DNA of 64,000 nucleotides from Proteiniborus ethanoligenes (GTDB lineage Bacteria; Bacillota; Clostridia; Tissierellales; Proteiniboraceae): NCBI RefSeq assembly GCF_900107485.1, contig NZ_FNQE01000009.1, positions 1 to 64,000 of the forward strand, read 5' to 3'. Shown piece by piece: positions 1 to 9,742 of this stretch (position 1 is its first letter; each line of letters starts with the position of its first letter). The notes under the pieces were generated by a model. It saw only the letters and a program-made list of their open reading frames with translations, ran no database searches and was not told where the DNA came from. The position numbers and the translations under genes were made by a program.

Positions 1-284
1 GTTTTTTTTAGTAGGTCTTTAAGGATTGCTATTTCAAGATCCTTTTCGCCTAATAGCTTCTTTAGTTGCTCATTCTCCTTATCTAAGGAGGAATTAGTGC
101 TATAATCTATATTAAGAGGATTATTCGTTTTGTTAGCTTCCTTTGATTCTCTAACCCATCTTGTAACCGTGCCTGGGACAATATCATGCTTTCTTGCTAC
201 TAAAGTTGCATTACCAACTTCCTCTACTTCTTTAACAATTTGACGTTTAAATTCTTCTGGATATCTTGTATTTTTGCTTCTCAT
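1..284 (-). CDS. IS3-family transposase OrfA (3' end beyond window)
   Basis: Read on the minus strand from the ATG at 284-282, preceded by a strong ribosome binding site (AGGAGGTT, 298-291), the protein starts MRSKNTRYPEEFKRQIVKE. It continues with a helix-turn-helix region (ARKHDIVPGTVTRWVRES) and then a leucine-zipper-like helix (ENEQLKKLLGEKDLEIAILK). This is the layout of IS3-family OrfA proteins, which bind the IS ends and join OrfB, the DDE recombinase, by programmed frameshifting. About 94 codons are visible; OrfB would lie before position 1. The family call is secure; the subgroup is not. Confidence 0.85.
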   Translation of the reverse strand, partial: MRSKNTRYPEEFKRQIVKEVEEVGNATLVARKHDIVPGTVTRWVRESKEANKTNNPLNIDYSTNSSLDKENEQLKKLLGEKDLEIAILKDLLKK

Positions 285-353
285 TCTGGCAACCTCCTGT
301 TGATTATATTTTACTATAATCGTGTGTGATTGTCCAAAACGGTTAGGGGGCTA
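1..353 (-). mobile_element. IS3-family insertion sequence, left part only
   Basis: The orfA-type transposase gene points out of the window, and upstream of it lies an end sequence (about 331-353) that reads, on the minus strand, TAGCCCCCTAACCGTTTTGG. The run of C residues near the tip is typical of IS3-family terminal inverted repeats. The flhB reading frame resumes immediately after about position 353, so this is the junction between element and target. The other end and the target duplication lie outside the window. The exact boundary is uncertain by a few bases. Confidence 0.75.
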
Positions 354-779
354 AATAGGTGGGAATATGAGAAAAATTTAAAAATGTCTAAACAAGAAGT
401 TAAAGAGGAGTATAAGCAAACAGAAGGTAATCCTCAGATTAAATCTAAAATAAGAGAAAAGCAAAGACAGATGGCTATGAGAAGAATGATGCAAGATGTG
501 CCTAGGGCGGATGTCATTATTACAAACCCAACTCACTTTGCTATAGCCTTAAAATATGATAAAGAAATGTATGATGCACCATATGTACTTGCAAAAGGTG
601 CAGACTTAGTAGCAGCAAAAATAAAGGAATTAGCTAAGGAGCATGAGATAGCAACAGTTGAAAATAAACCTCTTGCTCAAGCTTTATATAATACTGTAGA
701 AATAGGTCAGACAATACCAGAGGAACTTTATCAAGCAGTAGCTGAAGTACTTGCGTATGTATACAGCCTAAAGTACTAG
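330..779 (+). CDS. flhB: FlhB C-terminal fragment, 5' part cut off by IS insertion
   Basis: FlhB is the export-apparatus switch protein of the flagellar type III secretion system. Only the cytoplasmic part is here: from about 354 the frame encodes [20 protein letters not shown], the conserved linker after the last membrane helix, then [18 protein letters not shown]. The autocleavage motif NPTH falls at codons 66-69 (nt 525-536). The four N-terminal membrane helices are missing. The open frame extends upstream only because the IS end happens to be in frame (TTG at 330), and no ribosome binding site precedes it. An internal ATG at 384 is another possible start. A complete FlhB is about 350-380 residues, so this is probably non-functional or expressed only as a soluble C-terminal domain. 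flhA follows 13 bases downstream. Confidence 0.85.
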   Translation: MSKTVRGLNRWEYEKNLKMSKQEVKEEYKQTEGNPQIKSKIREKQRQMAMRRMMQDVPRADVIITNPTHFAIALKYDKEMYDAPYVLAKGADLVAAKIKELAKEHEIATVENKPLAQALYNTVEIGQTIPEELYQAVAEVLAYVYSLKY

Positions 780-792
780 GAGGAGAACATTT

Positions 793-2829
793 ATGAAACG
801 CGGAGATGTTTCTGTAGCAATTGCAGTAATTGCAATAATATTGATAATAATAATTCCAATTCCTATGTGGAGTTTGGACATTCTATTAAGCTTTAATATA
901 TCTTTAGCTTTACTGATACTATTAATTTCCATGTATACAAAAGATGCACTCCAGTTTTCCATTTTCCCAACGTTATTATTGATAACAACTTTATATAGAT
1001 TATCATTAAATATATCTACTACAAGATATATATTAAGCGAGGGCCAAGCGGGGGATGTTATAGAGGCTTTTGGAAACTTTGTAATACAAGGAAATGTTTT
1101 TGTTGGACTCATTATATTTCTTATTATAGTAGTTATTAATTTTTTAGTTATTACTAAAGGTGCAGAAAGAGTTGCTGAAGTTGCTGCTAGGTTTACATTA
1201 GATGCTATGCCTGGAAAACAGATGGCAATAGATGCGGATTTAAATTCAGGTCTTATTACAGAGCAAGATGCTAAAATTAGAAGAAAAGAAATTCAACAGC
1301 AAGCAGACTTTTATGGTGCTATGGACGGAGCCAGTAAGTTTGTTAAAGGAGATGCAATAGCTGGTATTGTTGTTACTTTAATAAATATTACTGGTGGACT
1401 GATTATAGGGGTTTTAGTTAATAAAATGCCTATGGGTGAAGCATTAGTTAGGTATACTCTATTAACAGTTGGTGATGGATTGGTAAGCCAAATTCCAGCA
1501 TTATTAATATCTACTGCTACTGGTATAGTAGTAACAAGGGCTGCTTCAGAATCAAATCTAGGACAAGATGTATTGGCACAGTTATTTGGCAATAATCCAA
1601 AGCTAATGTATATAATTGGAGGAGTGTTATTATTTTTAGGAATAGTGACTCCTTTACCATGGCCTCCTTATGTAATTTTAGGTGTAACATTTATCTTTGT
1701 TGGATATTCTATGAACTCTAGCAAAAAGAAAAAAGAAACTGAAGAGATTGAAGTCTCTCAAACAGCTGAAATAGAGGAAATTAGAAAGCCTGAAAATGTA
1801 ATGACCTTATTAAAAGTTGAAGATATAGAGCTTGAGTTTGGATATGGAATTATTCCATTAGCAGATATTAATCAAGGTGGAGATTTATTAGATAGAATTG
1901 TAATGATTAGAAGACAAATAGCTATAGAATTAGGAATGGTTGTTCCTATGGTTAGATTAAGGGATAATATTCAACTTAATCCTAATGAATATGTTATAAA
2001 AATAAAAGGTGTAGAAATCGCAAAAGGCGAGGTTTTATTTGATCATTTTCTAGCTATGGACCCTGGCACTGCTCAGGGTGATATTATTGGTATTGACACT
2101 ATAGAGCCTGCTTTTGGGCTACCAGCAAAATGGGTAACAGACCATGAAAGAGAAAAAGCTGAAATTTTAGGATACACAGTAGTAGATCCACCCTCAATAA
2201 TAGCAACACATTTAACTGAAATTATAAAGAGAAATGCAAGCGAGCTTTTAAGTAGACAAGATGTAAAAGCATTAGTTGATAACGTTAAAGAAGAACATCC
2301 TGCTTTAGTAGAGGAATTAGTGCCTAAGCTTCTTTCAATTGGAGAGATTCAAAAAGTGCTTATAAACCTATTAAGAGAGCAGGTATCTATTAGAGATATG
2401 GTAACTATCCTAGAAGCCTTAGCAGATTATGCAGCTATTACTAGAGATGCTGATATGCTAACAGAATATGTCCGTCAAAGGCTATCTAGATATATTACAA
2501 AAAAATATGTAGAAAGAAATAAACTTAAAGCAATAACTCTTGATAGTGAATTAGAACAACTAATTATGGAATCAATTAATCAAACTGAAACTGGTTCATA
2601 TTTATCAATTTCACCAAATAAAGCCCAGAGTATTTTAAATAATATAATTGTAAATATTGAAAAAATGACTTCTATAGGATTACAACCAATTATTTTAACA
2701 GCTCCTATTGTACGAATTTATCTAAAAAAATTAACTGAACAAATAACAAAAGACTTAATAGTATTGTCTTATAATGAAATTGATTCCTCTGTGGAAGTTC
2801 AATCTATGGGGATGGTGACTATAGTATGA
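793..2829 (+). CDS. flhA: Flagellar export apparatus protein FlhA
   Basis: FlhA is the large membrane subunit of the flagellar type III export gate. The 678-residue length is normal for the family. The N-terminal half is strongly hydrophobic, with several membrane segments. It carries the FHIPEP-family stretch RLSLNISTTRYILSEGQAGD and the charged cytoplasmic loop ARFTLDAMPGKQMAIDADLN. The C-terminal half, from about residue 330, is the soluble domain that docks export chaperones and the ATPase complex. The start ATG follows AGGAGGAGA. The stop overlaps the flhF start (ATGA, 2826-2829), so the two genes are translationally coupled. Confidence 0.96.
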   Translation: MKRGDVSVAIAVIAIILIIIIPIPMWSLDILLSFNISLALLILLISMYTKDALQFSIFPTLLLITTLYRLSLNISTTRYILSEGQAGDVIEAFGNFVIQGNVFVGLIIFLIIVVINFLVITKGAERVAEVAARFTLDAMPGKQMAIDADLNSGLITEQDAKIRRKEIQQQADFYGAMDGASKFVKGDAIAGIVVTLINITGGLIIGVLVNKMPMGEALVRYTLLTVGDGLVSQIPALLISTATGIVVTRAASESNLGQDVLAQLFGNNPKLMYIIGGVLLFLGIVTPLPWPPYVILGVTFIFVGYSMNSSKKKKETEEIEVSQTAEIEEIRKPENVMTLLKVEDIELEFGYGIIPLADINQGGDLLDRIVMIRRQIAIELGMVVPMVRLRDNIQLNPNEYVIKIKGVEIAKGEVLFDHFLAMDPGTAQGDIIGIDTIEPAFGLPAKWVTDHEREKAEILGYTVVDPPSIIATHLTEIIKRNASELLSRQDVKALVDNVKEEHPALVEELVPKLLSIGEIQKVLINLLREQVSIRDMVTILEALADYAAITRDADMLTEYVRQRLSRYITKKYVERNKLKAITLDSELEQLIMESINQTETGSYLSISPNKAQSILNNIIVNIEKMTSIGLQPIILTAPIVRIYLKKLTEQITKDLIVLSYNEIDSSVEVQSMGMVTIV

Positions 2830-3962
2830 AAATAAAAAGATTTATAGGTAACACAACACAGGAGGCAATGTACAAGCTAAAAAAGGAACTAGGTCCAGAA
2901 GCAATAATACTACATACAAGAACAATTAAGCAGCCTGGCTTCCTTGGAATATTTAAAAAAAATTTAGTAGAAGTTGTAGCTGCGGTTGAGGAAAACAACA
3001 AAACATATACTCGCAATGCAGAAAGATTGGAAAACAGTTTCAATAATAGCATTAATAACAGTCGTATAGAAAACTCTATAAATATGAAAAATGATTTAGA
3101 GATAGAAATAAATAAAATAAAAAGTATGATGGAGTCTTTAGTAAATACTCTAGATATTGGGAAGTCACAACTACCAGATAAGCTATCTAAATATTTGAGA
3201 CTACTTACTTCTAATGGGGTAAAAGAAGAAATTGCATTTGAAATATTAAATAAAATAAACGATCAAATTAATGTAAGTAATAAGGATAACAAAACAATAT
3301 ATGAAATAATAGCATATAACATAAAAGAATACTTAGGCGAACCTGCTCCAATTAATCATGATGGAAAGCAAAAGATTATTTTCTTCGTTGGACCAACAGG
3401 CGTTGGGAAGACAACTACATTAGCAAAAATAGCAGCATATTTTTCTTTGGAAAAAAACTATTCTATAGGCATGATAACATCGGATACATATAGAATAGCA
3501 GCAGTAGAGCAACTAAAAATTTATGCAGAAATTATGAAAATTCCTCTTAAAGTTGTATATGAAATAAAGGACTTTTATAAATCCTTGTCGAATTTCAGAG
3601 AAGAAGACTTAATACTTGTAGATACAGCCGGTCGAAACCATAAAAATACAGAACAAATGAATGAAATAAAGGAATTAATTGAATCCGTAAACAACAAAGA
3701 AGTGCATCTTGTTATAAATGCGGCTACAGATATGAAGACAATTAATGATATATTCGAAAAATACAGCTTTATTGATGATTATAAAGTTATTTTTACCAAG
3801 ATTGATGAGGCTGATAATTTAGGAAATGTACTTAACGCAAAATATTATTTTAATAATAAAATATCTTATTTGACAAACGGACAAAATGTTCCAGATGACA
3901 TAGAAGTACCTGATATGGAAAAACTAAGCAGAAAACTGATTGGGGAATTGAAAGATGTATGA
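2826..3962 (+). CDS. flhF: Flagellar SRP-like GTPase FlhF
   Basis: FlhF is a signal-recognition-particle-type GTPase that sets flagellar number and position together with FlhG. The N-terminal B domain (about 1-120) is charged and variable. The NG domain has a P-loop GPTGVGKTT from about residue 189, the SRP signature DTYRIAAVEQL, DTAGR at about 266 and TKIDEA for guanine recognition. Length 378 is typical. Its start overlaps the flhA stop and its end overlaps the start of flhG by 8 bases, the usual FlhF-FlhG pairing; FlhG stimulates FlhF GTP hydrolysis in studied systems. Confidence 0.95.
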   Translation: MKIKRFIGNTTQEAMYKLKKELGPEAIILHTRTIKQPGFLGIFKKNLVEVVAAVEENNKTYTRNAERLENSFNNSINNSRIENSINMKNDLEIEINKIKSMMESLVNTLDIGKSQLPDKLSKYLRLLTSNGVKEEIAFEILNKINDQINVSNKDNKTIYEIIAYNIKEYLGEPAPINHDGKQKIIFFVGPTGVGKTTTLAKIAAYFSLEKNYSIGMITSDTYRIAAVEQLKIYAEIMKIPLKVVYEIKDFYKSLSNFREEDLILVDTAGRNHKNTEQMNEIKELIESVNNKEVHLVINAATDMKTINDIFEKYSFIDDYKVIFTKIDEADNLGNVLNAKYYFNNKISYLTNGQNVPDDIEVPDMEKLSRKLIGELKDV

Positions 3963-4860
3963 TCAAGCAGAAAGATTAAGACAAATATTAAAAACTAATG
4001 AGAATAGTAATAGGCAAACATCCACTAGAAAAATAACTGATAATACGAGAGTAATAGCTGTTTCAAGTGGTAAAGGAGGAGTAGGTAAAACAAATTTTAC
4101 TATTAATCTTGCTATTTCACTTAGCAAGCTAGGATATACTGTGGCAGTAATTGATGCAGATATAGGACTTGCTAATATAGACGTATTATTAGGATTATTG
4201 CCTAAGGAGAATATAAGCAGTGTTTTAAATAAAAACAAGAATATACTTGAAATCATGACAGATGGACCAGACGGGGTTAAAATAATTGCTGGCGGCTCTG
4301 GATTATATGACATATTAAGCCTAAATGCAGAAAACCTTAATTATCTTATTAGCCAACTTAGCCAGCTAGAACAATTATTTGATTTTGTTTTAATAGATAC
4401 TGGTGCAGGAATTTCAGAAGTTGTTATGAGCTTTGTATCTGCAGCAGATGAAGCAATATTAATAACTACTCCTGAGCCAACTTCATTAACTGACGTATAT
4501 GCCTTAATAAAGGCTTTAAGAATTAGAGGTTCCAGTTGCAAGCTAAGACTAGTAGTTAATAGAGTAGAAAATCAAAGGGAGGCTATTGACGTATTTGAAA
4601 AACTATTCATAGCATCAAAAAAATTTTTAAATACAAGCATAGAAAATTTAGGGTATATAATGAATAGTAAGCTTGTAGTTGAGGCAGTAAAAAATCAAAA
4701 TCCATTTATTAATCTCTATCCTAATTCCTCTATATCCAAAAATATTAATAGCATTGCAGTAAAGATTATAGGCAGTACAAATAATAATGAAAACAAAAAT
4801 AGCTTTACAAATTTTTTAAATAAATTTAAAGACTTTTTTTCAAAAAACGATAGTGAATAA
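3955..4860 (+). CDS. flhG: MinD-like ATPase FlhG (FleN/YlxH)
   Basis: This is a ParA/MinD-family ATPase of 301 residues. It has the deviant Walker A motif SSGKGGVGKTNFTINLA near residue 37 and the switch region VIDADIGLANIDVLLGL. The short N-terminal stretch (DQAERLRQIL) is the part that in FlhG proteins contacts FlhF. The protein normally cycles between membrane and cytosol to limit flagellar number. The C-terminal tail is rich in Asn, Lys and Phe and may form the amphipathic membrane-binding helix. It overlaps flhF by 8 bases; the next gene follows after 51 bases. Confidence 0.93.
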   Translation: MYDQAERLRQILKTNENSNRQTSTRKITDNTRVIAVSSGKGGVGKTNFTINLAISLSKLGYTVAVIDADIGLANIDVLLGLLPKENISSVLNKNKNILEIMTDGPDGVKIIAGGSGLYDILSLNAENLNYLISQLSQLEQLFDFVLIDTGAGISEVVMSFVSAADEAILITTPEPTSLTDVYALIKALRIRGSSCKLRLVVNRVENQREAIDVFEKLFIASKKFLNTSIENLGYIMNSKLVVEAVKNQNPFINLYPNSSISKNINSIAVKIIGSTNNNENKNSFTNFLNKFKDFFSKNDSE

Positions 4861-4911
4861 TTTCAGTTTTACTTATCTTATTACTTCACTAGAAAGGAGG
4901 AACAATCCTCA

Positions 4912-5574
4912 GTGGTAATAGATTCATTACATATTAATGTAGGAGACAAAATACAGATATCTAGAATTGAAAATTCAAAGATAAACCATAGTAGCCAGGT
5001 GCTAGATATTTTAAATGAAAAAGAGTATGTAATAGCTGGTCCCATACGCAGAAGCACTATTGTTCATATAAGCATTAATTCCATAATAGAAATAACTTAT
5101 TATAAAGAAAATAAAGGTAAATTTGTTTTTAAAGCCATTGTAACTGAAAAAATAGAAAAAGGAATATATAAATTAGTTATTAAGAGAATTGGAGATATTA
5201 AGAGAATTCAAGATCGCAATTATTTTAGACTAGAATTATCATTAAAGGTAGTTAAAAGATTTGAAACAAAAGAAAACGGTGTAAATACTATTTTAGTTGA
5301 AACATGCAAAACGAAGGATATTAGTGGTGGAGGAGTAAGACTATTTTCTAACTATAAACACGAACTTCATGATAAATTATTTCTTACCATTTACATAGAT
5401 AATAAAGAATTAGACTTTCTTGGAGAAGTTGTAAGAGTTATTGATTCAAGTGGTAATGAATATAAATATGAAATTGGAGTTAAATTTGCAGACGTGATTA
5501 GCACAGAAAGAGAAATAATAATTAAATATATATTTGAACAACAGCGAGAACTTAGAAAAAAGGGATTGATTTAA
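4912..5574 (+). CDS. YcgR-like PilZ-domain flagellar brake protein
   Basis: The 220-residue protein has two parts. The N-terminal half (about 1-95, with VGDKIQISRIE) looks like the YcgR N-terminal barrel. The C-terminal half begins with RIQDRNYFRLEL and contains DISGGGVRLFS, the arginine pair and D-x-S-x-x-G motif by which PilZ domains bind cyclic di-GMP. In relatives (YcgR, YpfA, DgrA) ligand binding slows the flagellar motor. The start is GTG, chosen because AAAGGAGG lies 12 bases upstream. The gene sits between flhG and cheB and ends directly before the cheB ATG, so it belongs to the motility operon. Confidence 0.88.
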   Translation: MVIDSLHINVGDKIQISRIENSKINHSSQVLDILNEKEYVIAGPIRRSTIVHISINSIIEITYYKENKGKFVFKAIVTEKIEKGIYKLVIKRIGDIKRIQDRNYFRLELSLKVVKRFETKENGVNTILVETCKTKDISGGGVRLFSNYKHELHDKLFLTIYIDNKELDFLGEVVRVIDSSGNEYKYEIGVKFADVISTEREIIIKYIFEQQRELRKKGLI

Positions 5575-6624
5575 ATGACAATTAAAGTAATGGTAGTGGA
5601 TGACTCAGCTTTTATGAGAAAAATAGTTTCAGATATATTAAAAGAGGATGAAGAAATTGAAATTATAGAAACTGCAAGAAATGGACAAGATGCCCTAGAA
5701 AAGCTAAAAAAAATTAATCCAGATGTTATTACATTAGATATTGAGATGCCAATTATGGATGGCATTACAACTTTAAAGGAAATAATAAACAAATACAATA
5801 TTCCTGTAGTAATGCTTAGCAGTTTAACTGTTGAAGGCGCAGATGCAACCTTAAAAGCTTTAGAAATTGGGGCAGTAGATTTTATTCCCAAACCAACTAA
5901 TATATTTGGTTTAAATAAAAAAGAAGAAAAAAACAAACTTATAGAAAAAGTTAAAGTTGCATCAAAAATTAGGAAAATTACTAAACCTTCTCTCAAAATT
6001 TTAGAACCTACTGTAGCAAATAGAGTCTTGCCTAGCAAAAGGGTAAGCGGAGAAGGGAGCATAATTGCTATAGGGACATCAACAGGCGGACCAAGAGCAC
6101 TTCAATCTGTAATTCCACAATTGCCAGCTGATATAAATGCTAGCATTTTAGTTGTTCAGCATATGCCCGAAGGATTTACTAGATCCCTAGCAGCTAGATT
6201 AAACTCTATGTCTAATATCAATGTAAAAGAAGCAGAGAATAATGATGTTTTAAAGAAGGGGTATTGTTATATAGCTCCAGGTAACTATCATATGATAGTT
6301 CATGAGCATAATGGCGATATTATTATAAAATTAAATAAAAGCCTGCCTGTTTCTGGACATAGACCATCAGTAGATGTAATGATGGAATCTGTTGCAAGTA
6401 TTAGCTCAATGAAGAAAATAGCTGTTATAATGACTGGAATGGGTTCAGACGGAGCGAATGGAATTAAGAAGATTTCTGAAAGCGGTGGTTACACTATAGC
6501 ACAAGATGAAGAAAGTTGTGTGGTATATGGTATGCCAAAAGCAGCTGTTAATAGTGGCACTATTAACAAGATATTACCATTAAATGAAATCAGTAATGAA
6601 CTAATAAATGTATTGGGGGTGTAG
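5575..6624 (+). CDS. cheB: Chemotaxis protein-glutamate methylesterase CheB
   Basis: CheB removes methyl groups from chemoreceptor glutamates during adaptation and can deamidate receptor glutamines. Residues 1-120 form a response-regulator receiver domain with acidic residues D9/D10 and phosphoacceptor D55 (TLDIEMPIMDG). The C-terminal catalytic domain has the esterase triad S169 (GTSTGGP), H196 (VVQHMPEGFT) and D292 (GMGSDGA). Length 349 is standard. It starts immediately after the PilZ gene and three bases before cheA, so CheA should phosphorylate it in the same complex. Confidence 0.96.
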   Translation: MTIKVMVVDDSAFMRKIVSDILKEDEEIEIIETARNGQDALEKLKKINPDVITLDIEMPIMDGITTLKEIINKYNIPVVMLSSLTVEGADATLKALEIGAVDFIPKPTNIFGLNKKEEKNKLIEKVKVASKIRKITKPSLKILEPTVANRVLPSKRVSGEGSIIAIGTSTGGPRALQSVIPQLPADINASILVVQHMPEGFTRSLAARLNSMSNINVKEAENNDVLKKGYCYIAPGNYHMIVHEHNGDIIIKLNKSLPVSGHRPSVDVMMESVASISSMKKIAVIMTGMGSDGANGIKKISESGGYTIAQDEESCVVYGMPKAAVNSGTINKILPLNEISNELINVLGV

Positions 6625-6627
6625 AAT

Positions 6628-8649
6628 ATGGATATGAATCAATATCTGGATATGTTTATCGAGGAATCAAAAGAGCATTTACAATTTATGAATGAGCATC
6701 TACTGAACTTGGAAAAAAATCCTGATGATAAAAATCTTATTAATGAGATTTTTAGAATAGCTCATACCTTAAAAGGAATGTCAGGAACAATGGGCTTTAG
6801 TAAAATTGCAAGCTTAACACATGAAATGGAGAATATTCTTGATTCAGTTAGAAGTGATAAAATCCATGTGTGCACAGAGCTAGTTGATTTATTATTTACA
6901 TGCTTTGATATGCTTGACGAGTATATAACAAACATTATTAATTTTGGAGAAGAAGGAGATTTAGATAGTACAAATTTAATTCAGGAGCTAAACAACAAAT
7001 TGAAAGGTGGAGCAGCTGCATTTTCAAACAGCATACGAAAAGAAGAAAAGGATCGTAATAATATTGATTTAGATGAATATGTAGTCAATACTATAAGAAC
7101 TGCTAATACTAAAGGATTACATGCATACAACCTAATAATCAAATTAAGTAAAACCTGCTTACTTAAATCTGCCAGAGCTTTTATAATTTTTAACAACTTA
7201 GAATCCTTTTCAGAAATAATTCACTCAATCCCTCCAGCAGAAGATATTGAAGATGAAAAATTTGATTTGGAATTTTCACTAACTGTAGTTACTGAAAAGA
7301 CTAAAGAATATTTGGAAAATGAAATGCTTATGATTTCTGAAATTGAAGAGGTGTATATAAGTGAGATAATTCTTGAAAGCACTGAAAGTGAGGGAGAAAC
7401 TGCTGCTGCAATTGACTTAAGCATAGAAAACGAAGTAAAAGAAGAAAACCGTATAAGTACTACAAATAATGAGACAAATGTTCAAGATAGGAAAAAAACT
7501 ACGAATATTATTGGGAAAACCGTCAGAGTTGATATTGACAGATTAGATAACCTAATGAACCTAGTAAGTGAGCTTATCATTATTAAAACTAGACTAGAAG
7601 ATGGTGGAACTGTTGAAAAGGATAACATGAATGAAGCCATTGAATATTTAGAAAGAATTACAACAAGCCTTCATGATGCTGTAATGAAAGTACGAATGGT
7701 ACCCATAGAAAGAGTTTTTAACAGATTCCCAAGAATGGTACGAGATCTAGCTAAAGAGCTTGGAAAAGAAGTAGATTTGGAAATGACTGGAGAGGAAACT
7801 GAGGTAGATAGAACCATAATTGATGAAATAGGTGATCCTCTTATTCATCTTATTAGAAACTCCCTTGATCATGGAATCGAAAGTCCAGATATAAGAAAAG
7901 GTATAGGTAAAAGTGAGGTAGGAAAGTTAAAACTTAGGGCTTATCCAGATGGAAACAATGTAGTTATTGAAATAGAAGATGATGGAGCTGGAATAAATAT
8001 TGAAAAGGTCAAGAATAAAGCTGTAGAAAAAGGTTTAATAACTTTAGCTGAAGCTAAAGAATTAGCAGATGATGTGGCTGTCGATTTGCTATTTAAAGCT
8101 GGATTTAGTACAGCTGATTCGGTGTCAGACGTTTCGGGAAGGGGCGTAGGCTTAGATGTAGTTAAAAGTAAAATAGAATCTATTAATGGCATAGTTGAGG
8201 TAGAAACAAGTCCTCATAAAGGGAGTAAATTTAGTATTCGATTACCATTAACACTTGCTATAATCCAGGCACTACTTATCAATATTAAAGAAGAAATATA
8301 TGCAATACCATTAAGTTCTATTAGAGAAATAACGCCAGTTCAAAGTAAAGATATCAGAAATGTTCAGAATCATGAAGTAGTTTTATTTAGAAATAAAACA
8401 CTTCCAATAATAAGATTAAATAAGGTTCTAGGTATCCATGCTTCTGAAAGTGAAGAGGAAATTATAATGGTTGTAGTTAAAAAAGGTGAAAAAGAAGCAG
8501 GCTTAATTGTGGACAGGCTAATAGGACAACAAGAGATTGTTATTAAATCATTAGGTAGATATTTGCTAGGCATACCATATTTAGCTGGTGCGACTATATT
8601 AGGTAATGGTAAAATATCTTTAATTTTAGATATTAATTCTCTATTGTAA
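6628..8649 (+). CDS. cheA: Chemotaxis histidine kinase CheA
   Basis: CheA autophosphorylates in response to chemoreceptors and passes phosphate to CheY and CheB. Domains in order are: the N-terminal Hpt domain with H46 in RIAHTLKGMSGTMGF; a P2-type region around 160-255; the dimerisation domain starting near TVRVDIDRLDNLMNLVSEL; the ATPase domain with the N-box LIHLIRNSLDHGIE and G-boxes including SGRGVGLDVVKSKIE; and the C-terminal CheW-like P5 domain ending LILDINSLL. Length 673 matches Firmicutes CheA. It is flanked by cheB and cheW in one operon. No cheY is seen in this stretch. Confidence 0.97.
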   Translation: MDMNQYLDMFIEESKEHLQFMNEHLLNLEKNPDDKNLINEIFRIAHTLKGMSGTMGFSKIASLTHEMENILDSVRSDKIHVCTELVDLLFTCFDMLDEYITNIINFGEEGDLDSTNLIQELNNKLKGGAAAFSNSIRKEEKDRNNIDLDEYVVNTIRTANTKGLHAYNLIIKLSKTCLLKSARAFIIFNNLESFSEIIHSIPPAEDIEDEKFDLEFSLTVVTEKTKEYLENEMLMISEIEEVYISEIILESTESEGETAAAIDLSIENEVKEENRISTTNNETNVQDRKKTTNIIGKTVRVDIDRLDNLMNLVSELIIIKTRLEDGGTVEKDNMNEAIEYLERITTSLHDAVMKVRMVPIERVFNRFPRMVRDLAKELGKEVDLEMTGEETEVDRTIIDEIGDPLIHLIRNSLDHGIESPDIRKGIGKSEVGKLKLRAYPDGNNVVIEIEDDGAGINIEKVKNKAVEKGLITLAEAKELADDVAVDLLFKAGFSTADSVSDVSGRGVGLDVVKSKIESINGIVEVETSPHKGSKFSIRLPLTLAIIQALLINIKEEIYAIPLSSIREITPVQSKDIRNVQNHEVVLFRNKTLPIIRLNKVLGIHASESEEEIIMVVVKKGEKEAGLIVDRLIGQQEIVIKSLGRYLLGIPYLAGATILGNGKISLILDINSLL

Positions 8650-8665
8650 GGAGAGGAGGTATTAT

Positions 8666-9121
8666 ATGAGTAGCATAAGCGGTGAAACAAAATATGTTGT
8701 CTTTAAAATAGATAACGAATACTACGGAATAGATATTAATAATGTTAAATCAATCGAAAGAATACAAGACTTTACTAGAGTTCCTAATGCACCTCCTTAT
8801 GTAAAAGGTGTTATCAACCTTAGAGGTGAGGTAGTTCCAGTAATAGATTTAAGAATGAGATTTGAATTAACTCCCAGAGAATTAGATTCAAACTCTAGAA
8901 TAATAATCGTGTTTGTAAATGAAATACAAATAGGATTATTAGTAGACTCATCTTCGGAGGTTATTGAAATTAACGGGGAAGATGTAGATAGTCCACCAAT
9001 TGTAAAAGAAAATATTTCTGAAGATTTTATCAATGGGATCGGAAAACAGAATGGTAACTTGATAATTCTAATAGATATCGAAAAAGTAATTGGACATAAG
9101 GAGATTGAACAGGTAAGTTAG
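8666..9121 (+). CDS. cheW: Chemotaxis coupling protein CheW
   Basis: This single-domain SH3-like adaptor of 151 residues links chemoreceptors to CheA. Conserved family stretches are visible: VFKIDNEYYGIDINNVKSIE at the N-terminus, RVPNAPPYVKGVINLRGEV and PVIDLRMRF. The ATG follows GGAGAGGAGG. It lies 16 bases after cheA and 12 before cheC, so CheA and CheW should be made together. Confidence 0.96.
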   Translation: MSSISGETKYVVFKIDNEYYGIDINNVKSIERIQDFTRVPNAPPYVKGVINLRGEVVPVIDLRMRFELTPRELDSNSRIIIVFVNEIQIGLLVDSSSEVIEINGEDVDSPPIVKENISEDFINGIGKQNGNLIILIDIEKVIGHKEIEQVS

Positions 9122-9133
9122 GAGGGAAGGGAA

Positions 9134-9742
9134 ATGGAAGTAAACAATTTAAATTCTACCTTCTTAGATATACTGAAAGAGTTAGGCAATATTGGTTCTG
9201 GTAATGCAGCAACAGCCCTAGCATCTATGATAGATAAAAAGGTTGACATGAAAGTACCACAGGTCAAAATATTAGAATTTAAAGAAGTAGGCGATATATT
9301 AGGAGACAGCGAAACACCAGTAGTTGGAATATATTTTGAAATGACAGATGATATAGAAGGAAATATAATGTTTGTATTAGACATAGAATCAGCAGTAAAT
9401 TTAACGGATATGCTTTTTAGCAGAAGCAGTTCAAAGAGCGAATTAGATGAAATGGACATGTCTGCTTTATCTGAAGTTGGCAATATTTTATCTGCATCGT
9501 ATATTAATTCACTGAGTACTCTAACAGGTCTTAACTTAAAAATATCTGTGCCTTCTATTTGCATTGATATGGCTGCTGCAATTCTTAGTGTCCCTGCAGT
9601 TCAGTTTGGACATTTTGGTGACCATGTTATACTCATTGAAACTCAATTTGAAGAGGGAGACAAACTAATAACTGGGGACTTCTTCTTAATACCAGAGATT
9701 GATTCTTTCCAAAAAATATTAAGCAGTTTAGGGGTAAATTAA
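9134..9742 (+). CDS. cheC: CheY-P phosphatase CheC
   Basis: CheC dephosphorylates CheY-P and controls receptor deamidation by CheD. Two family active-site motifs are present: the first around E16 and N19 (ELGNIGSGNAATAL) and the second near residue 115 (SALSEVGNILSASYINS). Having both motifs distinguishes CheC from CheX. Length is 202. The last base of its stop codon is also the first base of the cheD ATG, so the pair is probably translationally coupled, which fits the known CheC-CheD interaction. Confidence 0.94.
   Translation: MEVNNLNSTFLDILKELGNIGSGNAATALASMIDKKVDMKVPQVKILEFKEVGDILGDSETPVVGIYFEMTDDIEGNIMFVLDIESAVNLTDMLFSRSSSKSELDEMDMSALSEVGNILSASYINSLSTLTGLNLKISVPSICIDMAAAILSVPAVQFGHFGDHVILIETQFEEGDKLITGDFFLIPEIDSFQKILSSLGVN

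Noticed and set aside
768-1112. Minus-strand open frame opposite flhA
   Set aside because: Shadow of the flhA coding strand; no binding site and no recognisable protein. The same applies to all other minus-strand frames except the transposase.
5571-6062. 163-codon minus-strand frame opposite cheB
   Set aside because: Composition is the hydrophobic, Ser-rich pattern of an antisense shadow of an AT-rich gene; cheB on the plus strand is certain.
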